This document shows positions 8,253 through 17,913 of a DNA stretch of 64,000 bases, piece after piece. Where the stretch lies: positions 62,001 through 126,000 of the IMG/VR virus record IMGVR_UViG_3300047483_000174. The stretch is one strand, 5' to 3'. The stretch is from a virus. A program made the translations under genes and the position numbers. Each line of letters opens with the position of its first letter. Position 1 is the stretch's first letter. The notes beneath the pieces are model-generated. The model ran no database searches and was not told where the DNA came from. It was given only the letters and a program-made list of their open reading frames with translations.

Positions 8253-10934
8253 TTATAGTGTTTCGCCAGTGTTACGAATACGTAGTGGAATATAGATAAA
8301 TTCAACAGATTTTACTGGTTGAATTGCAACATCTACCCACAATTCGTTTCTATCGATACGTGCTGGGGTGTTATTTGTATCATCACACACAACCGCATAA
8401 TCATATAGACCACGCTGTGAAACAAGTGTAGCACAGAAACGGTCAACCGCAGTTCGTATGTTGTCACGGGTAAATTCATCATTTTGTTCAAATAGGAAAC
8501 CACGTGATAGTAGGTCCAAATTGTAACGCATGTAGTTTACAAGACGTGCTACGTTGATACGGTCCATTGCTGATGAGAAACCCTGTAGGGTCTTTTGTCC
8601 ATAAACTACCAATCCTTGATTTGGAAGGTCTGCGATTGGGTTCATACGTGCAGTATACATTACGTCACGCTGTCCTTCTGATAGACGGACTCTTACAAAC
8701 TCATTGCTTGAATTTACGTATCCAACCTGTGAAGCGTTTGACACAACACCACGTGTTAGACCCGCTGGAGCAAACCATGGGAAGGAAACGTTATCGGAAT
8801 ATGCGATAGTGCGTAGTGCAACCGCCGATGCTGGAATAACAACGTCATTTCCTTTTAGGTCAGTTGATAGACCATGTGGATAATATACGCCAGAATATGA
8901 ATCGCCAGATAGATTTGCATCCGCCCATGCCTTGATTGCAGTTGTAGTGCCTTCAAGGGTTAGAGGTGCATCACCGATAACAAACGCAATTTCTTTTTTG
9001 TCTTTGTTTAGGGTAATCATCTCGTCCATCATCTCTGGGTAACCAGGTGCTGCGATTAGGTTGAAGTAAACTGATTCGGCACGAATACCATCGTTTGCTG
9101 CAAGTGCTGATTGCATTGCTTCAACTACCATAGCACGTTGCGCTGCTGCACCAAAGTGCGCTGAACCGTCTGCATTACTTCCTGATACCCATTCCCATGC
9201 TCCATCAACATACTTCTTGACGTTGTATGTTGAATAGTCCATATTTACCATTAGAATGTTCTCTGGTAGTAGTTCTGGATTTGCTGCTTTTGGATGAACT
9301 GTGCGATTCACAGAGAAACCATCCGCATCAAATGGCTCAACTGGGGAATAGTTACTGAAAATCACACCGTTGGTTGATGTTTGGTCAGCGTTGTCCAGTT
9401 TTACCCAAACTTCTTCTGCTTCATTATAGATATAGATTTCTGGATATGGATTTGAATTTGACTTTACCCACATGTCGCCATCTACAAGTGCTGATAGGCC
9501 ATCTTTTCTTTTTACTGGTTCTGAAGCTCTTAGTTGAAGTTCAGCTTGTGACAGACCGTCTGCGTCTTCGGACCAAGCATATGGAACCCAAGTTAGTTCA
9601 GACCCATCATATTCGTTACGTAGGATTTCTATTTTCAAATCAGAGTTGAACCATAGAGTTCCTTCTTCAACAGTTCCATTTGGCTGGACTGATGATGCTT
9701 CGTATGATAGATTTTCCCAAACTGATGCAACGATCACAGATTGGTCAAAACCAAAGTCAACGTAGCCGGAGTTGAACTCAATGTTTAGTTCGCGGCCATC
9801 AGTTTTTGTGAAACGAATACGGTTTGCACCAACTTTTTCTACTCTTACGTTTGCGCTGTTTAGAGTTGAGTTACCCTGTAACTGAACAATAACATCACTT
9901 AGTGAAGCGTTTGAGAAGTTGAAGGTTACACCCTCAATTGTAACTACCGCAGTGATACTTGATACCGATGGGAAAGCACCTGTTGTAATGGTAGTGGTTT
10001 GAGCGCCACTATGACGACGAAGTTCAATAAATCCTAGTTCAGAATTGTAACGAGCATATACATCGCCAGAATCAATTAGGTCAACAAGTGCTAGGTCATC
10101 ACTTGCATAGGTTTCAACTTGTAGCGAAACAAAGCCGCCAACATTTGAACTATACATATTTACTGCTAGGTCAACACCACCACCCTGCTTTGCAAGACGG
10201 ACATAGGTATCGTTTACCGATAGAGAACCACCATCTGAATTTTGGGTAGGAGCGAATTTTGAGAATTGGAAATCTGGCGAACCGATGTCACCAAGTAGAA
10301 CCCAGTTTGAACCTATTTTTTTGTAGTATCCAATCTTTTCAGATGACGTTACAACCGCGAAGTCACCGGCTGATCCGAATGTATTGATTGGCTGCGCGAA
10401 ACCGTCAACGTTTACACTATCAACGTTTCCTGTTCCTGGTTCATCCGATAGAACAAAAGGAGATGTTGCCACCCACTTTGCGCCATCCCATACGAATAGA
10501 CCGAACTCGGATGACGAAACATCATGCCAGTATGTTCCATTTGCAACTGGACCCGCTGGTTCAACAGTGTTTGACTCTAGCTGTGCAAGGTCAATGTCTG
10601 CGCGAATTACATATGCGTTTGATGAAACGCCCAAGTATTGATATGCAGCTAGTAGACCATATTCGTTTAGTTCCGAACCTTGAACCACTGCGCCGCCAAC
10701 TTCATAGAAAGTTGGTGTTCCAAATGTTGAAACTAGTTCGCGCTGTGAGGCTACAAGATATGCTACGCCCGCATTGGTAGGAATAGTGCCTGATGCAATT
10801 GCGGTTCCTGATGCATCAAATTTGTTACTACGAGTAGCAACTACGATTAGAGGTAGGGTTCCTTGGGTCGCTGAAACGTATTGTGCCTCATCAACCACCA
10901 TTACGGAAACTCCTGGGGATACTAAAGTAGCCAT
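8253..10934 (-). CDS. 18: Contractile tail sheath protein gp18, with large inserted surface region
   Basis: 893 residues against 659 in T4. The N-terminus PGVSVMVVDEAQYV and the C-terminal third (GQKTLQGFSSAMDRINVARL, then RGFLFEQND and RNELWVDVAIQPVKSVEFI) are the conserved sheath core that carries the linkers between subunits. The extra length lies at about 130-550, with at least three copies of a G-T/D-x-W ... W unit (GTYWHDV, GTLWFNS, GDMWVKS), like small beta modules in the fibers of this window, so the insertion probably decorates the outside of the sheath. Ribosome binding site AAGGAGAG. It ends in a strong terminator. Confidence 0.93.
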   Translation of the reverse strand: MATLVSPGVSVMVVDEAQYVSATQGTLPLIVVATRSNKFDASGTAIASGTIPTNAGVAYLVASQRELVSTFGTPTFYEVGGAVVQGSELNEYGLLAAYQYLGVSSNAYVIRADIDLAQLESNTVEPAGPVANGTYWHDVSSSEFGLFVWDGAKWVATSPFVLSDEPGTGNVDSVNVDGFAQPINTFGSAGDFAVVTSSEKIGYYKKIGSNWVLLGDIGSPDFQFSKFAPTQNSDGGSLSVNDTYVRLAKQGGGVDLAVNMYSSNVGGFVSLQVETYASDDLALVDLIDSGDVYARYNSELGFIELRRHSGAQTTTITTGAFPSVSSITAVVTIEGVTFNFSNASLSDVIVQLQGNSTLNSANVRVEKVGANRIRFTKTDGRELNIEFNSGYVDFGFDQSVIVASVWENLSYEASSVQPNGTVEEGTLWFNSDLKIEILRNEYDGSELTWVPYAWSEDADGLSQAELQLRASEPVKRKDGLSALVDGDMWVKSNSNPYPEIYIYNEAEEVWVKLDNADQTSTNGVIFSNYSPVEPFDADGFSVNRTVHPKAANPELLPENILMVNMDYSTYNVKKYVDGAWEWVSGSNADGSAHFGAAAQRAMVVEAMQSALAANDGIRAESVYFNLIAAPGYPEMMDEMITLNKDKKEIAFVIGDAPLTLEGTTTAIKAWADANLSGDSYSGVYYPHGLSTDLKGNDVVIPASAVALRTIAYSDNVSFPWFAPAGLTRGVVSNASQVGYVNSSNEFVRVRLSEGQRDVMYTARMNPIADLPNQGLVVYGQKTLQGFSSAMDRINVARLVNYMRYNLDLLSRGFLFEQNDEFTRDNIRTAVDRFCATLVSQRGLYDYAVVCDDTNNTPARIDRNELWVDVAIQPVKSVEFIYIPLRIRNTGETL

Positions 10935-10968
10935 TCTGTCTCTCCTTTATAATTATGAATTGCTAATA

Positions 10969-10977
10969 GTATTTAGC
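10969..10977 (-). promoter_or_regulatory. Late promoter for gp18
   Basis: GCTAAATAC on the minus strand, 35 bp before the gp18 start. It is one base off the common GATAAATAC. Confidence 0.6.
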
Positions 10978-11025
10978 GAAAAATACAAAAAAGAGACAGA
11001 ATTTTTATTATGTTGGTAGTTTATG

Positions 11026-11532
11026 TTACTTCAAAGAAGATATATAGCCCATCAAAGCATTGACGTTGAAGTGCAAATCTTCTAAAGTTCCGTTATTATC
11101 AATAGTAAAGTCAGCCATCCACTGTTCAAGACTCATACTTTCTTTCGCCTCTGGTAGCAAAAAGTCAGAACGGTCCACCCAGATAGCATAGTCAAATACA
11201 CCAGTATTCTTCATGGCATGAAACTCTTTTTTGTTTCGTAGGCCACAATAAATATCGTGCTCTTTGAATATCTCTCTGCCAAGTTTAGCAGGATCGGGAA
11301 TGTTATAGTCACAAATGGCATTATACCATTCTGCTCTGTGATTGTGTCTGTCGGCGTAACATTCTTCTTCATTCTTATACCCATAGGTATCTTTTAGCAT
11401 ATCAAAAATGAATAGTTTTGAACAGAACTGGCTACTGCTTTCAAAACTATATCCATATTCTCTTGCTAAAATATCACAAACAGTATCCTTGCCATGTCTT
11501 CCATGGCCAATAACCAAAAGTTTTGGCTTCAC
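11026..11532 (-). CDS. 1: Deoxynucleoside monophosphate kinase-like P-loop protein (T4 gp1-like)
   Basis: 168 residues. The N-terminus KLLVIGHGRHGKDTVCDILA is a P-loop of the G-x-x-x-x-G-K-D/T type with the kinase continuation. A W-V-D-R-S-x-F segment at about 118 and acidic residues downstream fit a dNMP kinase lid/core as in T4 gp1. The family phosphorylates dGMP, dTMP and modified dCMP for phage DNA synthesis. It lies alone among structural genes without a visible promoter of its own. Another small nucleotide kinase is possible. Confidence 0.65.
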   Translation of the reverse strand: MKPKLLVIGHGRHGKDTVCDILAREYGYSFESSSQFCSKLFIFDMLKDTYGYKNEEECYADRHNHRAEWYNAICDYNIPDPAKLGREIFKEHDIYCGLRNKKEFHAMKNTGVFDYAIWVDRSDFLLPEAKESMSLEQWMADFTIDNNGTLEDLHFNVNALMGYISSLK

Positions 11533-11554
11533 GTATTACTCCATTATTGTTATG

Positions 11555-12304
11555 TTATCCGATAGTAAATCCAAGCGGAGCGGAACCATCAATGTAGTTG
11601 GTAAGGTCCAATTCCAACTTTTCAATCATCGCATCTGCTTCATTTTTCATTTCAACACCATTCAGAGTCACACCACCCGAACCACTTGGCAGGGATGAAA
11701 ACTTTGAACGTGCTTCACCAATCATTTTCTTGCAATATGCAGTGGCATAATCTCTTACCCACGACTTCAAATAACGGTCTTCAAGAAGTTGGTCATCGCC
11801 ACGTTCCAAGAATACATGAAGCAATACAACCTCGTCTGCCCGCATACGTCTCATTAGCTTTATCTTGTGCGATGATGGATTCCAGTTGAACCCAATATCG
11901 GTAGCCGCAATACGGTTTAGAGATTCACGATATTGCGCAAAGAAGTCGTAGGTTGCGAGTCCACCAATATGGTTGTTCATAAAGAAATATGAGTTTGCAT
12001 ATGCAAGTTCGAATGGGTCCATATCAGGTCCACCAGATATACCATGCCCAAATGAACGGTTCCATATCTGTCTAACTTCTATGATTTCTTCTGGAAGTGT
12101 ATATTCGTCTACATCTTCCTTGAGTTGAAGTGTGTAGAAATCTTCCTCAACTGCATTTTCTGAACGTTGTCGTATCTTGCCAAGTGCTATGTCCACTGCC
12201 AAATCGTAGTGGTCTGGGTCAAGTTCAATATCTATCATTCCGTCACCAAGCAGAAGTTTTATCTGCTTGATGATGTTGTTTCTTACTTTGTTTCGGTCAC
12301 TCAT
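11555..12304 (-). CDS. 13: Neck protein, gp13-like
   Basis: 249 residues. An N-terminal helical part (NNIIKQIKLLLGDGMIDIEL, then YDLAVDIALGKIRQRSEN) is followed by a beta segment YTLPEEIIEVRQIW and a C-terminal helical region with YLKSWVRDYATAYCKKMIGE. This order is that of T4-like gp13 head-tail connector proteins, which seal the portal together with gp14. Its partners gp14 and gp15 lie 2 kb away on the other strand, so the T4 13-14-15 order is split here. The start is supported by GAGGGC and a late promoter 20 bp upstream. Confidence 0.7.
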   Translation of the reverse strand: MSDRNKVRNNIIKQIKLLLGDGMIDIELDPDHYDLAVDIALGKIRQRSENAVEEDFYTLQLKEDVDEYTLPEEIIEVRQIWNRSFGHGISGGPDMDPFELAYANSYFFMNNHIGGLATYDFFAQYRESLNRIAATDIGFNWNPSSHKIKLMRRMRADEVVLLHVFLERGDDQLLEDRYLKSWVRDYATAYCKKMIGEARSKFSSLPSGSGGVTLNGVEMKNEADAMIEKLELDLTNYIDGSAPLGFTIG

Positions 12305-12324
12305 TATATGCCCTCCAATATGTA

Positions 12325-12333
12325 GTATTTATC
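12325..12333 (-). promoter_or_regulatory. Late promoter for the gp13-like gene
   Basis: GATAAATAC on the minus strand, 21 bp before the start at 12304. It overlaps the stop of the upstream gene. Confidence 0.75.
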
Positions 12334-13591
12334 AGAAGACTTTTACAATCACAATCTGGTCACTGAACCTACCATTCATTTTGGTTTCTACGCTCTTGAT
12401 TGCTTCAAATGCGGCTGGTAGAGCACGGCGAGTGACTTTTTTGAACGGAGCAAGTTGCTCTACTGGCTTACGCAGAGTCTTTTGAACACTCTTGTCTTCG
12501 TCAAACCCAACAAGAGAAGCACCTTTGATAGTGAATCCAGCCGCATCTTGGGCAATATAGATTCCAAGTTTCCGCGTCTTCACATTGTAAACCAATGCCG
12601 CGACCGCACCAAGAAGATCAATAGGTTTAGCACTCACCAGTTTTGTTTCTTCGTGAGAAACACAATACTTGATACCAGTTACAAGTTTTTCTTTACTCAC
12701 TGGTTTCTTTTTACGAGGCGCACGATTTACCTTGCCTTCGTTTACAATCATTTCACAAGCATCGAGAACACTTCGGAACAACGCAACGTAAGCATCAATC
12801 TCTGCCTTTTTCAGATGATTGTATCCTTCCTTCAACTGCTCATAGTCTGCCTTCTTTTCGGCGGTCATACGAGCGGGCGGATTAGTCAGTTCGATCAACT
12901 CATCATACTCTTTCTTGTAGAGTTTCATGATGATGTTGGCATGTAGAGGCTTTGCTTCATTTTTCCGAAGAATTCCAAGAGGATCGAAATCCCGAAGCGA
13001 TGTTTTTTTGTAGTCAAATCCGTCAATAAACGTTTCAAGTTCCTCGGTCATCGCAAACGCTTTTTCACGTGTCAGTTCCTGAACTGACTGTTTCGGAACA
13101 TCCTTCTTAGGCTCTTTTTCTTCCTTTTCAACCTTTATAGTTGTGGACTTTGACAGGTATTCTTTGATTTTTCCAATAACATATTCTTTTGCATTTGGAA
13201 CTGCTGTGTCAGAAACCCCAGGAAGTGTGGACAAGTAATCCTTCATTCCCACATGTTCTTCTGGCATACCCTTGATGAGAGCACGACAATATGAACAAAC
13301 TGTCATACTTACATATGAATCAGGGACAGAACGAACCGCAGAAATCTCGTCTTTTTTGTATCCTGCCCGCTTCATCCATTCCAGCACCCAAGGCTTTCCT
13401 TCCTTCTGAGTGTAGAAATAGTTGTAATAGAACGTAGTGCGAACTCGTTCTTTGTAGTATTGGCTTGCGGGCCAAGATTCGGCATTGTCCCATTCTGGTT
13501 CTGGACCAGTAAACTTTTCGTCAACAAACTTTGGTGTCCGAATAGTTTGTTTTTTCTTTTTCGGCATTACGCTACGTGCTACACGGGCCAT
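12332..13591 (-). CDS. Hypothetical protein, 419 aa
   Basis: I do not recognise it. The N-terminus is very basic (PKKKKQ), with aromatic-rich SQYYKERVRTTFYYNYFY near 45 and a C-x-x-C pair (CSYC) near 100. A charged Lys/Glu linker spans about 150-180. The middle is helical, with a second basic patch RAPRKKKP near 305. The C-terminal 110 residues look alpha/beta (GAVAALVYNVKTRKLGIYIA). The basic patches suggest nucleic-acid or core binding. It begins with AGGAGA upstream, but no late promoter was seen before it. Confidence 0.65.
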   Translation of the reverse strand: MARVARSVMPKKKKQTIRTPKFVDEKFTGPEPEWDNAESWPASQYYKERVRTTFYYNYFYTQKEGKPWVLEWMKRAGYKKDEISAVRSVPDSYVSMTVCSYCRALIKGMPEEHVGMKDYLSTLPGVSDTAVPNAKEYVIGKIKEYLSKSTTIKVEKEEKEPKKDVPKQSVQELTREKAFAMTEELETFIDGFDYKKTSLRDFDPLGILRKNEAKPLHANIIMKLYKKEYDELIELTNPPARMTAEKKADYEQLKEGYNHLKKAEIDAYVALFRSVLDACEMIVNEGKVNRAPRKKKPVSKEKLVTGIKYCVSHEETKLVSAKPIDLLGAVAALVYNVKTRKLGIYIAQDAAGFTIKGASLVGFDEDKSVQKTLRKPVEQLAPFKKVTRRALPAAFEAIKSVETKMNGRFSDQIVIVKVF

Positions 13592-13626
13592 AGATTTCTC
13601 CTAAGAATCTCTTCGACTCATGTATA

Positions 13627-14337
13627 TCACAACCAGTCCATAGAGTCAATAGCTACAAAGTCAGTATTTTTGTCCAACTCTTTCACTCTCGGTAGTATTT
13701 CCTCTAACAGAACGTTTATGAGCAAGGCACTTCGGTATCGGTCACTGTTATTTGGCATTGTGCTATGAAGAGTTCTGCCATCATACATCAATACGTCACC
13801 CGCATTTGATACAAACTGTTGGCCGTGAGTGACTAAAAGTTCATTATACTCCTGTCGGTTTTCCTCCAAATCTCTAAAGTCTATCATCATTTGATGCGAT
13901 GATGGAAGAAACGCGGTAGCACCATTTTCAAGTGTGAAGTCATCAAGTGGAATGATTATCTGAACACCAAGTGTCCTGTCAACCGCCGCAAACTCCTCAA
14001 AGCGATAAGGGGTATCAATGTGAGCATATAGTTTAGAACTATGCGGGCGAGTTGTGATACAATCCACACAATGAACTGCCCAAGGTCCATCAAAAAACAT
14101 ATCTATTTGTGGAGTCAACATTCTGACGATTGGAAGCCACATTTCCATCGGTGGTTGCTTTGTCCACCACACATCGTATTTTCTATCCCCATCATGCTCT
14201 GCATAATAGTTTCCATCCACGCCATTTCCACGATGAATGTTATGAGGATTTCTTGCGAACAGTCTAAACTGTTCAATTGTCATTTGTGGTAGAATATTTG
14301 ATAATGTCAAATATCCATCGCCTGATACTGAAACCAT
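13627..14337 (-). CDS. Phytanoyl-CoA dioxygenase-like 2OG-Fe(II) oxygenase
   Basis: 236 residues. The double-stranded beta-helix iron triad is visible: H-I-D in YAHIDTPYRF (about 103-105) and the distal His in GRTLHSTMPNNSDRYRSAL (about 194), with the following Arg as the likely 2-oxoglutarate anchor. ENGATAFLPSSHQ (about 142) is the typical PhyH N-G-x-x-x-x-x-P-x-S-H segment. Such genes occur in aquatic T4-like phages; the substrate is unknown. Strong AGGAGG ribosome binding site. It stands between minus- and plus-strand neck genes. Confidence 0.85.
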   Translation of the reverse strand: MVSVSGDGYLTLSNILPQMTIEQFRLFARNPHNIHRGNGVDGNYYAEHDGDRKYDVWWTKQPPMEMWLPIVRMLTPQIDMFFDGPWAVHCVDCITTRPHSSKLYAHIDTPYRFEEFAAVDRTLGVQIIIPLDDFTLENGATAFLPSSHQMMIDFRDLEENRQEYNELLVTHGQQFVSNAGDVLMYDGRTLHSTMPNNSDRYRSALLINVLLEEILPRVKELDKNTDFVAIDSMDWL

Positions 14338-14367
14338 TTGTAACCTCCTATAAATGATTTATTATAT

Positions 14368-14376
14368 GATAAATAC
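14368..14376 (+). promoter_or_regulatory. Late promoter for gp14-gp15 block
   Basis: GATAAATAC on the plus strand, 24 bp before the ATG at 14400, which has AAGGGGA as ribosome binding site. It lies in the divergent gap between PhyH and gp14. Confidence 0.75.
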
Positions 14377-14399
14377 AGTAATAATGCAAGGGGAATGTC

Positions 14400-15377
14400 A
14401 TGCCAAGACTTAGTTTATGGAATCCACGAAAAGGTAATGATTACAAATACATTGACAAAATAGTCAAAGCATCATTTGACCATGGTGGAACCGCTATGCT
14501 TGTTCATAAGTATATTGGAAGTGGTGACGGAAACGAAACCAATATCCAAGACATGTTATTTATGGAAAACCGCGACCGCAACTATGATGACACCGTATAT
14601 GAACTAAGAGCGGTATATACCCTTTCCGACCAAGACTTTGACCTATCGCAGTTTGGGCTTTTTCTTGGAACTGACCAACAGATTTTCACCGTTCATCTCA
14701 ATACTATGGTGGAGATGATTGGAAGAAAAATAATGACGGGAGATGTCATTGAACTCCCGCATATGAGAGATGACTTACTGCTTGATGAAAATGCATCTGC
14801 CGTAAACCAATATTGGGTAGTCCAAGAAGCAACAAAAGCAGCAGATGGCTATGACCCAGGTTGGTGGCCACATGTTTGGAGAATACGTTGCAAGCAACTA
14901 CAAGACACCCAAGAATACTCTGACATTTTTGGAACTGGCGAAAACGCAGATGACTTGAAAAATCTTCTATCAACATACAACAAAGAACTTGAAATCACAG
15001 ATGCAATTGTAGCAGAAGCAGAAGTAAACGTGCCAGGGCCATATTATGACTGGGACACTCGCAATCTAATGTATGCTGGCGAAGGTGAAAATCCAGACGA
15101 TTTAGATTGGTCAACCGTATCCAGTGGAACAGGATTTCCAGCAAGTCCAGAAAGTGGAGAGTATTTCTTGAGAGTAGATTATAAACCGCACCGCCTATTT
15201 CAATATCGTGACGGCAAGTGGTATAAGATTGAAGATGATAACAGTGGAGCATGGAGAGTAGGAAATCGCCTACATCAGATGCATATAAACAATGAAGACG
15301 TATTTACTGCCGACGATGGAACTGTTCAACCATCAAAAGTAAATCTGTCAAAAGCAGTAAAACCAAGGATTGACTAA
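14400..15377 (+). CDS. 14: Neck protein gp14
   Basis: 325 residues (T4 gp14 has 256). The core is the gp14-type stretch GDVIELPHMRDDLLLDE (about 118-134), followed by YWVVQEATKAADGYDPGWWP and WRIRC (about 140-172). The C-terminal third adds a small module ending SGEYFLRV...RLFQYRDGKW (about 255-285), similar to the W-rich modules of the sheath and fibers. By family it forms the connector with gp13 that lets the tail attach. The stop overlaps the gp15 start (TAATG). Confidence 0.8.
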   Translation: MPRLSLWNPRKGNDYKYIDKIVKASFDHGGTAMLVHKYIGSGDGNETNIQDMLFMENRDRNYDDTVYELRAVYTLSDQDFDLSQFGLFLGTDQQIFTVHLNTMVEMIGRKIMTGDVIELPHMRDDLLLDENASAVNQYWVVQEATKAADGYDPGWWPHVWRIRCKQLQDTQEYSDIFGTGENADDLKNLLSTYNKELEITDAIVAEAEVNVPGPYYDWDTRNLMYAGEGENPDDLDWSTVSSGTGFPASPESGEYFLRVDYKPHRLFQYRDGKWYKIEDDNSGAWRVGNRLHQMHINNEDVFTADDGTVQPSKVNLSKAVKPRID

Positions 15378-16753
15378 TGGCAACACAAATACACTTTTAC
15401 GATTCGCAAGTTCGTCGCTACCTTCTTCAGTTTATTCGTATGTTTTCTGGTTTCACTGTGAAAACGGGAAAGACAATGAATGATGGAGTGACAGATTATT
15501 ACATTCGTGTTCCAGTTCGCTATGGCGATGTTTCTCGCATGGCGGCGTCTATTGTCAAGAACAATAGCGAAAACATCGTGAACTCAGCACCATTTATAGC
15601 ATGTTATGTTCAATCTCTTGACCTTGACCGCAATCGTATGCAAGACCCTACATATAGAGATACTATTGCAGTGAATGAGAGAAAATATGACGCTGAAAAT
15701 CACCAATATCTTTCGGTGAAGGGTAATTCATACAACGTAAAAAGAATGATGCCAGTTCCGTATTCAATGGTGATGCAAGTTGACATATGGACTTCCAATA
15801 CCGACCAAAAGCTACAACTGTTTGAACAAATCGGTGTTCTATTCAATCCATCCCTTGATATACAAACCATAAATAACCCACTTGATTGGTCCAGTATTAC
15901 AACTGTTGAGATGACAAATGTAACTTGGACAAGTCGTGCCATTCCCGCTGGCTTGGAAGACCAAATTGATATTATGACGTTGACGTTTCAAGTTCCGATA
16001 TGGATCAACCCACCAGCAATCGTATCAAGGCAGAACCTTGTTCGTAACGTTATAAACAATATGTATATTGAAAATAGTATTTCTGGACTGGACTACGATG
16101 GCGATGCGTTTGAGTTCTTTAGTGACTTGAGCAAAGATAGTTGTGTGGTAGTAACGCCAAACAATTATACGATTGACGTATTTGAAGATAATGGACTAGT
16201 TTTTATCAGACCATTGGCAAACGGAAACTATGATGCAAATATAACGTGGGCCGAAGTTCTATCAAATTACGGGATATTACACGACAACACCAGTCGCCTA
16301 AGATTGAAATGGCATGATGATATTGAGAACTTGGATGAGGATGTTATTGGAACATTGTCATCTACAGATTCACCAAACCTTCTTGTTTTCAATGTGGACA
16401 GAGATACGTTGCCAGTAAATACTATTGCGGCTGTAAATAAGATTATAGACCAGACAACCGCTCGTCCTGGGTTCTACGGATTACCGAACCCTGCGTTGGG
16501 ACAAAGATACTTGTGCGCTGGTGATAGCGTTGGACCCGATTCAGTATGGGGAATAACGGTTGAAACCAACGACATAATAGAATACAATGGAAGTGAATGG
16601 GTGGTAAGTTTTGATGCCTCTACATTTACTGGAACTGTATTTGTAACTAACACCTTTACCTTACAACAGTTGAAATTTGTTGATGGTGAATGGCAAGACA
16701 CCTTCTTGGGTATTTACGAGAGTGGATACTGGAGACTTGAACTATTGGAATAA
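15377..16753 (+). CDS. 15: Tail sheath terminator/stabilizer gp15
   Basis: 458 residues, longer than the 272 of T4. The N-terminal HFYDSQVRRYLLQFIRMFSG and IRVPVRYGDVSR (about 5-53) match gp15's opening; VPYSMVMQVDIWTSNTDQ (about 130), and later LTFQVPIWINPPAIV (about 203-218), complete the hexamer-forming domain that caps the tail. The last 200 residues are extra and include a W-rich beta module (GQRYLCAGDS, then YNGSEWVVS). This extension suggests added decoration at the head-tail joint. Confidence 0.85.
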   Translation: MATQIHFYDSQVRRYLLQFIRMFSGFTVKTGKTMNDGVTDYYIRVPVRYGDVSRMAASIVKNNSENIVNSAPFIACYVQSLDLDRNRMQDPTYRDTIAVNERKYDAENHQYLSVKGNSYNVKRMMPVPYSMVMQVDIWTSNTDQKLQLFEQIGVLFNPSLDIQTINNPLDWSSITTVEMTNVTWTSRAIPAGLEDQIDIMTLTFQVPIWINPPAIVSRQNLVRNVINNMYIENSISGLDYDGDAFEFFSDLSKDSCVVVTPNNYTIDVFEDNGLVFIRPLANGNYDANITWAEVLSNYGILHDNTSRLRLKWHDDIENLDEDVIGTLSSTDSPNLLVFNVDRDTLPVNTIAAVNKIIDQTTARPGFYGLPNPALGQRYLCAGDSVGPDSVWGITVETNDIIEYNGSEWVVSFDASTFTGTVFVTNTFTLQQLKFVDGEWQDTFLGIYESGYWRLELLE

Positions 16754-16756
16754 TGA

Positions 16757-17182
16757 ATGCTAAAAGCTGCGGGCGCTTGTATCGTCGCCAAAGATACTAA
16801 AAGAATACTACTCCAACAACGCTCATTGGACAGTAGTTATCCACGAACTTGGGGGTTCTGGGGCGGAAAAGTAGAACCAAAAGAAAACGTATCTCAGGGT
16901 ATGTTGAGAGAAGTTGGTGAAGAAGTCGGCGTTGATATATTAGATTATATTCACAAGATATACCCATACGACCAATATCATTCTCGTGATTCAGAATTTA
17001 GCTATTACACGTTTATCGTAGTTGTTCAAAATGAATTTATCCCCAATATAAATGAAGAAACTGGAGGGTATGCTTGGGTAAATGTAAATTATCTACCAAA
17101 GCCTCTGCATCCGGGTGCTAAAAGAACACTTTTCAAAAAAAATAAACTATCAGACCTAAAAGATATAATATCCAATCTTTAG
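16757..17182 (+). CDS. Nudix hydrolase
   Basis: 141 residues with a complete Nudix box G-x5-E-x7-R-E-x-x-E-E-x-G at about 36-58 (GGKVEPKEN, then REVGEEVGV). The box supplies the metal-binding glutamates. The family cleaves nucleoside diphosphates linked to another group, such as oxidised dNTPs, ADP-ribose or NADH; the substrate is not predictable here. It starts 3 bp after the gp15 stop, so it is co-expressed late. T4 also carries a Nudix enzyme (nudE), though not at this place. Confidence 0.88.
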   Translation: MLKAAGACIVAKDTKRILLQQRSLDSSYPRTWGFWGGKVEPKENVSQGMLREVGEEVGVDILDYIHKIYPYDQYHSRDSEFSYYTFIVVVQNEFIPNINEETGGYAWVNVNYLPKPLHPGAKRTLFKKNKLSDLKDIISNL

Positions 17183-17208
17183 AGACAAACTCAGAAGGTA
17201 AATACAGT

Positions 17209-17913
17209 ATGGCTAAAGATATTATAGATTTCAAAACAGAAAAGTTCATGTATGAGTGTAGAGAGTTCCTAAAGACTGGGAACGTCTCCGATGACCTACG
17301 TTCTGCGATCTATAATTCTACACCAGCCGAAATGGAATCTTTTAGAATAAAGTTGTCGGAAGAAAATAGAAGAATTTTTGATATCGCAATAAATGAAATA
17401 GCAAAAATTACTGAAACCGACATAATAAAATTCAAGCAAAAAGTAAATTTACTATGTCAAAATTTACTAGACACATTGGAAACTAATAATGATACATATT
17501 CAATACCAGAAATAATAAATCGGTATAGAGATACGATAAATCCAATCAAGGCTTTGTATTATGATTTACAAGAAATAATATTTCTATATGATGGCAAACC
17601 AAAAAACCGTCATCATTTGTTTCTAATTGAATTGTTTCGTGATGACCAATATATTGACAAATATATTTTGGCAATTGATAAGGATATAAAACGCCTTGAT
17701 GATTGCCTGAATAGCATAAACTATTTGAAGTCAGAATATAAAATAACTCTCAATAGTAGCTATGCCACAAAAGTAAAAGAGTTGAGAGTGGAAATGGGAC
17801 AATGGAGAAAACTTATTCTTCGTTTCCCAGAGTGGATAAAAGAAAATGCGCCTTCCCCAAAAAAGGAAAGCACATTTGATTTTCTAACTAAATGGTTTAG
17901 ACGAGATAGATAA
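17209..17913 (+). CDS. Hypothetical helical protein, 234 aa
   Basis: No family recognised. It is almost entirely predicted helix, rich in Ile, Lys, Asp and Glu, with a heptad-like tract at about 60-100 and 140-200, a basic-aromatic tail (LTKWFRRDR) and no membrane segment. It is AT-richer than gp14/gp15. It lies last in the plus-strand block, ending at a hairpin shared with the convergent glycosyltransferase gene. AAGGT before the ATG is the probable ribosome binding site. Confidence 0.65.
   Translation: MAKDIIDFKTEKFMYECREFLKTGNVSDDLRSAIYNSTPAEMESFRIKLSEENRRIFDIAINEIAKITETDIIKFKQKVNLLCQNLLDTLETNNDTYSIPEIINRYRDTINPIKALYYDLQEIIFLYDGKPKNRHHLFLIELFRDDQYIDKYILAIDKDIKRLDDCLNSINYLKSEYKITLNSSYATKVKELRVEMGQWRKLILRFPEWIKENAPSPKKESTFDFLTKWFRRDR

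Noticed and set aside
17195-17203. GGTAAATAC as a late promoter before the 234-aa gene
   Set aside because: It lies only 5 bp before the ATG and contains the ribosome binding site; transcription from it would start inside the gene.
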